DNA from: Lysobacterales bacterium
GTDB taxonomy: Bacteria > Pseudomonadota > Gammaproteobacteria > Xanthomonadales > SZUA-36
Assembly (NCBI GenBank): GCA_029287515.1
Contig: JARFQZ010000357.1
Coordinates: 1 to 5,900 of the forward strand
Direction of reading: 5' to 3'
Length of the DNA stretch: 5,900 nt
Part shown: one piece after another, positions 1 to 5,151 of the stretch
Numbering within the stretch: position 1 is the first letter of the stretch
Layout of the letters: each line of letters opens with the position of its first letter
Notes under the pieces: model-generated
Told to the model about the DNA's origin: nothing
Seen by the model: the letters and a program-made list of their open reading frames with translations, nothing else
The model's database searches: none
Position numbers and translations under genes: made by a program

Positions 1-2169
1 GGATTCTCGCCTCAGAACCTGGGCGTATCCGTCCAGATCCTCGATGCCGGCAGGAATCCCGTGACAGAGGAAGTGCGGGGGAGTGACCGCATAGAACTTG
101 AAGCCGAGCTGGAGCCCGGCTTCTATATTGTCCGGATCAAGAGCGTGCCCGGATCACCACGCGGGACGTTCCTGATGGGTCTCCTGACTCAATTCGTCGA
201 CCGGCCCGGCGGGGGATTCCAGGGTGGGGCCAATGTGGGTGGCTTCATCACCAGGAGGGAAAATGGAGAGTCGACAACCGCTTTCGCGGGTTTCTGTCTC
301 TCGCAGAGCCAGGATGTCGTGATCCGCACCGAAGCGCAGACCACGAGAGGCCCCAGGGGCTCAGGGCCGTTGATTCTGACCATTCGGGACCGACAGAAAG
401 AGGCTGTCCAGGTGGTCAGCAACTCCCGGCCAAACCCGCCACCGCCCGATCCACCGCCAGCACCCTCGCTGGAAGGGCTTAGAATAGATTTGTATGTCGA
501 TGACGACGCGGGCCCGAACGGGACCGGCTCTTCAAGTCGTCCGTTTCGCAGCATCACCGAAGCGGTTGGAAAGGCTGCCGGAAGAGGGGATGTCATTTTG
601 GTCCGCCCGGGAACCTATTCACCGAGCCTTACCGGTGAAGTGTTGCCCATTGGAAGCCGGGGGCCGGGTTTGAATGCGATTCCTCAGGGTGCAACGCTGA
701 TCGGAAGCGGAGCGTCGGTCACAATCATCGATGCTGAAAACGGCCTGAGGAGCGGCTCCCCCGTGAATGCGATGGGGGTCGGTTCCAGTAATGTGCGTAT
801 AGCCGGATTTACCGTCAGGGGTTCCTCCGCGGTTGGCCTGTTCGTTCTCAATGCCGACAACGTGCAGATCGATCACAATTATTTTGAGGGCAACGGCCGG
901 TTCGGAGTGGGCGCGCAGGGTACTGGCGGGCTCACCATCAGTGACAATGTTGCCGTTGCCAACAATGAGACGGGAATTTCGGTAGCCGCCACTCGCAGGA
1001 TTTCAGTCTCTGGTCCCGTCACCGGATGCCCTTCAGCTTTTGGAGCCTGCATCATCAGGAACATAGCCAACGGTCACGCACGCGACGGCATCTTACTGAC
1101 GACAGGCGGCGACTACCAGATACTGGACAACACGGCGCTCAATAACGGGATCGCCGGGATCGAGGTCAACAACCGCAACAATGTCGCACCGTTGAACTCC
1201 ACTGTACGGGGCAACCTGACCGCGAATAACGGCGGTATCCTGTTTCCGTTTGCCGGCAACGGCATCCTGATTACCGAATTCGCGCATGCCGATGTGTTGA
1301 GCGACAACCAGGCGGATAACAACCGTCCGGGCGGCATTGCTGTTTTCGAGGATTCGTCTGCCACGCTTGTCCAATCAAACATTGTAAGCAACAGCAAGCA
1401 GAATGGGCTGGTTGTTCAAAAACGCTCTGCCGTGCAAACAATCTCTCAAAATCAGGTCGTGGACAGCGGGCTGTCGGGAATATTCATCGACAACAGTTCA
1501 TCGGTGGACACCATCGCCAATAACCTGGTCAATGACAACGGAAGCTGCACTGAGTGCACTGCTGCCAAGGGGGGGCTAGCCATTCTCGGGGGGTCTACCG
1601 TCGGTTCCGTTCATATGAACAGTTTCGATAACAACAGCCTGGGTATGCAAATCGCGACCAACTCATCGGCTGAATCCATTACCGAATCCTCTTTCGATCA
1701 GAATACGACCGGGGGGGTGCTGGTCAGGGCGGGATCCAGTATTCCGAACTTTTCATCCAACTCGGTACTGGGTAATGGCGGACTGTCCGCGATCTCGATC
1801 GATGATTCCAGCGGCATGATCAGCCAGACCTCGGTATCGTCCACCGGGGGCGCCGGTGTCAGTGTTTACACGGGCTCTGATCTGATCGTCGAAGACAGCA
1901 TGGTTTCGGAATCGCCCGGGGAAGGATTCGCCGTTTATGAAGGTTCACAGCTCATGCTCAAGTCGGTGGATATACTGGACAATGGTTCTTCGGGCGTACT
2001 CACTGCCGGCGAGGGCACAACCGCCTCGGTCGCAGACAGTGAAATCAAAGGCAACCAGGGGTACGGGCTGAACGCACAGGGTGAGTCGAGCATCACGTGC
2101 AGTGGCACCACGGTCGTTTCGGGCAACTCGCCCGGCCAGACCCTGGGGAATGTCCAGGGGTGTAACTGA
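1..2169 (+). CDS. Exported right-handed beta-helix (DUF1565-like) repeat protein, 5' end outside window
   Basis: The frame is open from the first base, so the gene starts upstream; the GTG at 61 is an internal valine codon, not a start. 722 residues are visible, ending in TGA. Residues 1-60 look like a PPC-type beta-sandwich (a stretch ending ELEPGFYIVRIKS). Residues 60-142 are glycine-rich and unrecognised. Residues about 143-157 form a proline-rich linker (NPPPPDPPPAPS). From about 163, the segment YVDDDAGPNGTG...PFRSITEAV followed by VRPGTY is the typical DUF1565/pectate-lyase-fold entry. The rest is coils with Asn ladders (NNETGISV, NNGIAGIEV, NNRPGGIAV). From about residue 440 the coils recur every 23-24 residues. 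Sparse cysteines (GCPSAFGAC, CTEC, a final pair near the C-terminus) suit an oxidising, extracytoplasmic place. The family includes surface adhesins and polysaccharide-active proteins, but no catalytic residues can be assigned, so function is open. No C-terminal anchor or sorting signal was seen. Confidence 0.88.
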   Translation, partial: GFSPQNLGVSVQILDAGRNPVTEEVRGSDRIELEAELEPGFYIVRIKSVPGSPRGTFLMGLLTQFVDRPGGGFQGGANVGGFITRRENGESTTAFAGFCLSQSQDVVIRTEAQTTRGPRGSGPLILTIRDRQKEAVQVVSNSRPNPPPPDPPPAPSLEGLRIDLYVDDDAGPNGTGSSSRPFRSITEAVGKAAGRGDVILVRPGTYSPSLTGEVLPIGSRGPGLNAIPQGATLIGSGASVTIIDAENGLRSGSPVNAMGVGSSNVRIAGFTVRGSSAVGLFVLNADNVQIDHNYFEGNGRFGVGAQGTGGLTISDNVAVANNETGISVAATRRISVSGPVTGCPSAFGACIIRNIANGHARDGILLTTGGDYQILDNTALNNGIAGIEVNNRNNVAPLNSTVRGNLTANNGGILFPFAGNGILITEFAHADVLSDNQADNNRPGGIAVFEDSSATLVQSNIVSNSKQNGLVVQKRSAVQTISQNQVVDSGLSGIFIDNSSSVDTIANNLVNDNGSCTECTAAKGGLAILGGSTVGSVHMNSFDNNSLGMQIATNSSAESITESSFDQNTTGGVLVRAGSSIPNFSSNSVLGNGGLSAISIDDSSGMISQTSVSSTGGAGVSVYTGSDLIVEDSMVSESPGEGFAVYEGSQLMLKSVDILDNGSSGVLTAGEGTTASVADSEIKGNQGYGLNAQGESSITCSGTTVVSGNSPGQTLGNVQGCN

Positions 2170-2175
2170 GGTCAG

Positions 2176-2217
2176 CCACCGGCCCGGACTCCATCCGGGC
2201 CGGTGGGGTTATTTTTT
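2176..2217 (+). terminator. Intrinsic terminator of the beta-helix gene
   Basis: A perfect 13-base-pair stem (left arm CCACCGGCCCGGA at 2176-2188, right arm TCCGGGCCGGTGG at 2194-2206) closes a 5-base loop, CTCCA. It is followed by GGTTA and six T residues at 2212-2217. It begins 6 bases after the TGA of the beta-helix gene. The T-tract is offset from the stem by five bases, slightly more than ideal. On the minus strand the same hairpin directly follows the methyltransferase stop codon but has no T-run behind it, so it may only stabilise the 3' end of that convergent transcript. Confidence 0.85.
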
Positions 2218-3117
2218 AAGTTTACGCGCCAGGAAAACAACATTTTTATCCAGATAACCCCATTCAGGATCTGAGTAGCAAACCACAAACCGTTCGGAGA
2301 AACCCGCGCGGCCGAGGTCTTCCAGCAGATCCATGCCGAAATCGTAGTAACTGAGCACTCCCTCGGCGGACAGGGGGTCACCGTGGTAACACGGCTCGAC
2401 GAGATGCTCGATGGTGCCGTCATCTTTCACGATCGCTCTCACCAGAGTTTCCTTTCGAAAACTGAAAGGAACACTGATCAGCAACTGACCACCCCTGACC
2501 AATACCCGGTGGAACTCTTTCAGCGCCTTGCGGTAATCCGGAACATGCTCCAGCACATCAAAAGTCAGAATAGTCTCCAGGCTGCGATCTTCGAAGCTCA
2601 GTTGAGTAACGTCTTCGTGTCTGACCGGTCCGGAATGCATCTCAACCAGCTCGCCTGGTGCCGCTCCCGGCAGATACTCGCTGGATACGAGCAATGGCAA
2701 ACGGGGTTCAAGCTTCTCGCAGACGGGCGAAAGCGCCTCGGTCAGGTAGACACGATCCTCGCTGAACGGCATGCATACCGCTTCGAACAAATGCAGACAA
2801 CCACGCCAGCGGTTGATCATGCCGCATTGCGGACACTTGAGGGTTTCACGCCAGTTGACGGGACTTCCATCATTCGGTTGCTCGATAATGAAATCGACGT
2901 TGACGCCACACACAGCGCACTGGCCGGGGAGAATGCCCGGAGAGCCCGAATGACCCGCAACATCAACCGGGCTTTTCTGGAAGAATCGATTCACCGCATC
3001 CACGTCATCCGTCGCAAAAAATGGCTCAGGCATGGCTGGTGGTCGGGCACAGACATGCATGCGCCGCCAGTTACGGTAGGCACGCTTGATGGGTTCAAAG
3101 TCCATCCGTGAGGCCAT
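2209..3117 (-). CDS. Class I SAM-methyltransferase-fold protein with N-terminal Cys4 zinc-ribbon-like motif
   Basis: 302 residues. Residues 67-98 carry CAVC and CPQC, a CxxC-x24-CxxC pattern that probably binds zinc. The C-terminal half is a Methyltransf_11-type fold: RHEDVTQLSF (166-175, with an acidic pair at the usual adenosine-contacting strand end), TFDVLEHVPDY (185-195, motif IV), RVLVRGGQLLISVPF (204-218, post-motif), and a late segment with EHLVEPCYHGDP. The glycine-rich motif I (E/DxGxGxG) is missing; its place near 140-155 reads LVSSEYLPGAAPG. I recall related methyltransferases with the same substitution near sugar- or lipid-modifying genes, so this may be a subfamily trait, not decay. 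The substrate is unknown. ATG 3117 lies 4 bases after the TerC stop, with a run of G just before it; ATG at 3105 (Met5) is an alternative start. The final AAA AAA TAA codons overlap the opposing terminator's T-tract. Confidence 0.85.
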   Translation of the reverse strand: MASRMDFEPIKRAYRNWRRMHVCARPPAMPEPFFATDDVDAVNRFFQKSPVDVAGHSGSPGILPGQCAVCGVNVDFIIEQPNDGSPVNWRETLKCPQCGMINRWRGCLHLFEAVCMPFSEDRVYLTEALSPVCEKLEPRLPLLVSSEYLPGAAPGELVEMHSGPVRHEDVTQLSFEDRSLETILTFDVLEHVPDYRKALKEFHRVLVRGGQLLISVPFSFRKETLVRAIVKDDGTIEHLVEPCYHGDPLSAEGVLSYYDFGMDLLEDLGRAGFSERFVVCYSDPEWGYLDKNVVFLARKLKK

Positions 3118-3121
3118 CCCC

Positions 3122-3871
3122 CTAGCCTGCCGCCGATCTTCGTCTGCGCGCCCGTCTCGACAACATGTTCAGTCCTTCGACCAGGGCCGAGAATGCCATC
3201 GCGGCATAGATGTAACCTTTCGGCACATGTGCGCCGAATCCTTCGGCAATGAGCGTAGTGCCGATCAGCAGAAGGAAAGCCAGCGCCAGCATGACGATGG
3301 TCGGATTGCGCTGAATGAAATTCGCCAGGGGAGTCGCCGCCAGCAGCATCACGGTCACAGCGGCACATACCGCAATCACCATGATAGGGATGTGCTCGGT
3401 CATCCCCACGGCTGTAATGATGCTGTCGACAGAAAACACCAGGTCCAGCACCAGGATCTGGGCAATCGCCGCGGAGACACTCAGCGACGCCTGGCTGGTG
3501 TCGAACAGGTCATGTTCGGGGTCCGGATCCACACTGTGATGAATTTCCTTGGTGGCCTTCCACACCAGGAACAGCCCGCCCGTGATGAGAATCAGGTCGC
3601 GCCACGAAAAACCCTTGCCGAACACTTCGAACACCGGCTGGGTCAGGCCGATGATGAAGGCGATTGTCCCGAGCAGCAGCAGGCGCAGAATCAATGCGCC
3701 GCCGATCCCGATCCGGCGCGCGTTCTCGCGCTTTTCGGGGGGCAGCTTGTTGGTTAGCACGGAGATAAAGATGAGGTTGTCTATACCCAGAACGATTTCC
3801 ATTGCCACAAGCGTGGCCAGGGCGACCCAGGCATTAGGATCGACGATCAGGCTTGCTAGGTACTCGGTCAT
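3122..3871 (-). CDS. TerC-family integral membrane protein, YgdQ-like
   Basis: 249 residues, close to the roughly 237 of E. coli YgdQ as I recall it, and similar to it along the whole length. Signature motifs are EIVLGIDN at 25-32 and DLVFSVDSIITAVG at 143-156; the acidic residues in these membrane segments (E25, D31, D143, D149) are conserved in the family. Other family features are RDLILITGGLFLVWKATKEIH (91-111) and HVPKGYIY (215-222). About seven hydrophobic segments can be placed near 13-33, 56-77, 91-108, 135-155, 161-181, 190-211 and 218-235, and an arginine-rich tail (RRARRRR) is probably cytoplasmic. Some TerC proteins export manganese or other metals or metallate exported enzymes; for the YgdQ branch the role is not settled, so metal transport is inference. 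No CBS or CorC domain follows, unlike YoaE-type relatives. Start ATG 3871 matches the family N-terminus (TEYLASLIVDPNAWVAL); its ribosome site is weak (GGA, 8 bases upstream). Likely first gene of an operon with the methyltransferase. Confidence 0.93.
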   Translation of the reverse strand: MTEYLASLIVDPNAWVALATLVAMEIVLGIDNLIFISVLTNKLPPEKRENARRIGIGGALILRLLLLGTIAFIIGLTQPVFEVFGKGFSWRDLILITGGLFLVWKATKEIHHSVDPDPEHDLFDTSQASLSVSAAIAQILVLDLVFSVDSIITAVGMTEHIPIMVIAVCAAVTVMLLAATPLANFIQRNPTIVMLALAFLLLIGTTLIAEGFGAHVPKGYIYAAMAFSALVEGLNMLSRRARRRRSAAG

Positions 3872-3912
3872 TGGCCACGTCCGGAAGAATCAAGGTCGGA
3901 TCAGAAGGGGAA

Positions 3913-3918
3913 AGTATA
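3913..3918 (-). promoter_or_regulatory. Candidate -10 element for terC
   Basis: On the minus strand this reads TATACT, a five-of-six match to TATAAT. It would start a transcript about 35 bases before the terC ATG. No good -35 hexamer lies 16-18 bases further upstream (the sequence there is C-rich, near GCCCCG), so either the promoter is activator-dependent or the match is chance. Confidence 0.35.
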
Positions 3919-3940
3919 AACCAAGGATTCAGGAACGGGG

Positions 3941-4090
3941 CTATAGGTCCAGCGCCATTTCGACACGGCTGTCGAGATCATCAGCCCTAACGAGCGTGAC
4001 GGTGAAGTTCAGGTAGTCTAAGCTTTCGCACTTGAAGTCGTACTTCAGGGCCCAGCAACCATGTATAACAAGTTTCCAATGAGCTTCCAC
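3941..4090 (-). CDS. Possible small protein of 49 residues, or remnant of a lost gene
   Basis: A 49-codon reading frame from GTG at 4090 to TAG at 3943-3941. AGGAAA stands 8 bases before the GTG, a well-placed ribosome site. The codons look used: mostly C or G at the third position (TGG GCC CTG AAG TAC GAC TTC AAG; GTC GAA ATG GCG CTG GAC), as in the neighbouring genes, and the peptide is balanced in composition, ending TLVRADDLDSRVEMALDL. No signal peptide or membrane segment is visible and I recognise no family. The frame continues open upstream to 4210 but becomes arginine-rich there, like an antisense shadow of the DUF808 gene, so either the protein starts at 4090 or this is the 3' tail of a truncated gene. 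It lies 69 bases upstream of terC on the same strand. Chance is still possible at this length. Confidence 0.3.
   Translation of the reverse strand: MEAHWKLVIHGCWALKYDFKCESLDYLNFTVTLVRADDLDSRVEMALDL
4033..4047. repeat. Short inverted repeat in the divergent intergenic region
   Basis: TGAAGT, a 3-base spacer CGT, then ACTTCA: a 6-base perfect inverted repeat. It lies about 17 bases upstream of the TATAAC element proposed for the DUF808 gene, where a regulator could bind. It also falls inside the possible small minus-strand gene, where it encodes Lys-Tyr-Asp-Phe, so it may be incidental. Confidence 0.25.
4064..4069 (+). promoter_or_regulatory. Candidate -10 element for the DUF808 gene
   Basis: TATAAC, five of six matches to TATAAT, about 50 bases before the TTG start. 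A transcript would begin near 4076 and have a leader of about 45 bases containing the GGAAGGGG ribosome site. No recognisable -35 hexamer sits 16-18 bases upstream. Confidence 0.3.
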
Positions 4091-4104
4091 GGCGGTGTTT
4101 TCCT

Positions 4105-4112
4105 GGAAGGGG
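4105..4112 (+). promoter_or_regulatory. Ribosome binding site that decides the TTG start of the DUF808 gene
   Basis: GGAAGGGG with its last base 7 bases before TTG 4120. There is no ATG or GTG in frame between the upstream in-frame stop (TAA at 4066-4068) and 4120, and the TTG-initiated peptide matches the usual DUF808 N-terminus, so this purine-rich site supports the rare start codon. Confidence 0.6.
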
Positions 4113-4119
4113 CAGTCTC

Positions 4120-5076
4120 TTGAGCGGACTTTTGGCCTTGCTGGACGATGTCGCCGGCATTGCAAAGATCGCCGCTGCTTCGGTAGATGACGTCGCCACC
4201 CAGGCCGCAAAGGCCGGCACCAAGGTCGCCGGAGTAGTGATTGACGACACGGCGGTCACGCCCAAGTACCTGATCGGTTTCAAGGCCGACCGCGAACTGC
4301 CGATCATATGGAAAATCACCAAAGGGTCGCTGTTCAACAAGATCGTCATACTGCTACCAGCGCTGCTACTCCTTAACGCCTTTGCGCCGGGGTTTATCAC
4401 GCCGCTTTTAATGCTGGGCGGGGCTTATCTGTGCTTTGAAGGTGCTGAGAAAGTCTTCCACTGGCTCTTTCCACACCAGGATACCCATGTAGAGCAGGAC
4501 ATGAGCATCGGAGATCCGGTCCATCTTGAAGAGGCGCGTGTCAAAGGCGCCATCAAGACAGACTTTATTCTCTCGGCTGAAATCATGACCATCATCCTCG
4601 CCAATATCGAAGCCGGCGGCTTCTGGTTCGAAGCCTCAACACTGGCCCTGGCGGGTGTGGCCGTGACGATCCTGGTTTACGGCAGCGTGGCGCTGATCGT
4701 AAAAATGGATGACATCGGGCTTTGGCTTTCTGCCAACGGGATCACGAGGGTAGGGCGCTTCATTGGGCGTGGGCTGGTCAAGGGAATGCCGATACTTCTC
4801 ACGACCTTGTCGATCGTGGGCACGGCAGCGATGCTCTGGGTCGGCGGATCGATCATTTTGCATGGGACGGACGTCCTGGGTTTCCCTTGGCTTTACGACC
4901 AGATTCATCACGTGGCCGTTGCGATTGCCGGGAGAGCGGGCGATGCCGCCGGTTTTGTCCAATGGGCCGTGACCGCCTTTTTGGACGGCGTCTTCGGCAC
5001 CGTGCTGGGCATGGCGCTCATTCCATTGGTTACGCGGGTGCTGACGCCGCTGATTAGCGCTGTTTCCAACAAATAG
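4120..5076 (+). CDS. DUF808 family inner-membrane protein, YedI-like
   Basis: 318 residues, about the length of E. coli YedI (roughly 305). The family's motifs occur in order: LLALLDDVA at 4-12, AGVVIDDTAVTP at 37-48, RELPIIWKITKGSLFNK at 58-74, PLLMLGGAYLCFEGAEKV at 95-112, KGAIKTDFILSAEI at 142-155 and LIVKMDDIGLWL at 192-203. Hydrophobic segments near 74-106, 153-165, 172-196, 224-248 and 290-312 make it a polytopic membrane protein. Its biochemical role is not known. The start is TTG, supported by GGAAGGGG upstream and by the match to the family N-terminus; TTG 4132 and 4138 would cut into the conserved LLDD segment. The TTG overlaps the TGA of a 20-codon frame (4061-4123) as TTGA. It diverges from the terC unit. 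No terminator follows it before the glycosyltransferase, 75 bases downstream. Confidence 0.92.
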   Translation: MSGLLALLDDVAGIAKIAAASVDDVATQAAKAGTKVAGVVIDDTAVTPKYLIGFKADRELPIIWKITKGSLFNKIVILLPALLLLNAFAPGFITPLLMLGGAYLCFEGAEKVFHWLFPHQDTHVEQDMSIGDPVHLEEARVKGAIKTDFILSAEIMTIILANIEAGGFWFEASTLALAGVAVTILVYGSVALIVKMDDIGLWLSANGITRVGRFIGRGLVKGMPILLTTLSIVGTAAMLWVGGSIILHGTDVLGFPWLYDQIHHVAVAIAGRAGDAAGFVQWAVTAFLDGVFGTVLGMALIPLVTRVLTPLISAVSNK

Positions 5077-5104
5077 CTTGCCGTAAAAAGTTAACCTGAC
5101 CCCT

Positions 5105-5132
5105 TTGATCGTTCACAATCAAGTTTTAAAAC
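5105..5132 (+). promoter_or_regulatory. Weak candidate promoter for the glycosyltransferase gene
   Basis: TTGATC (5105-5110) and TAAAAC (5127-5132), each four of six to consensus, are separated by 16 bases. The predicted transcript start near 5139 would leave a short leader of about 13 bases with GGGA in it. TTGAT at 5105-5109 and ATCAA at 5118-5122 also form a 5-base inverted repeat that could be an operator. Readthrough from the DUF808 gene is the alternative source of transcription. Confidence 0.25.
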
Positions 5133-5151
5133 GCGTACGGACGGGAACACC

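Noticed and set aside
61..63. GTG at 61 as the start of the beta-helix gene
   Set aside because: The frame is open to base 1 with natural protein sequence (LGVSVQILDAGRNP) continuous with the PPC-like domain, so the real start lies upstream.
1318..2120. DNA-level tandem repeat or CRISPR-like array in the beta-helix gene
   Set aside because: The periodicity is at the protein level only; the nucleotide sequences of successive coils differ too much for a DNA repeat or CRISPR.
2383..3111. Long plus-strand open frame (242 codons) opposite the methyltransferase gene
   Set aside because: It is antisense to a protein with clear fold motifs, has no recognisable domain and looks like a codon-bias shadow.
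3086..3757. Plus-strand open frame (223 codons) opposite terC
   Set aside because: Peptide is rich in His, Gln and Arg, as expected for the reverse of a hydrophobic membrane protein gene; terC on the other strand is unmistakable.
3872..3960. yybP-ykoY manganese riboswitch in the terC leader
   Set aside because: Such riboswitches precede many TerC-family genes, but the leader here is short and lacks the conserved paired loops I would expect.
4722..5057. Second plus-strand frames inside the DUF808 gene
   Set aside because: Out-of-frame shadows of a conserved gene, with Arg/His-rich composition and no ribosome site.
5077..5151. Terminator after the DUF808 gene
   Set aside because: No GC-rich stem with a T-run is present; the TTGAT/ATCAA repeat is too short and AT-rich to terminate.
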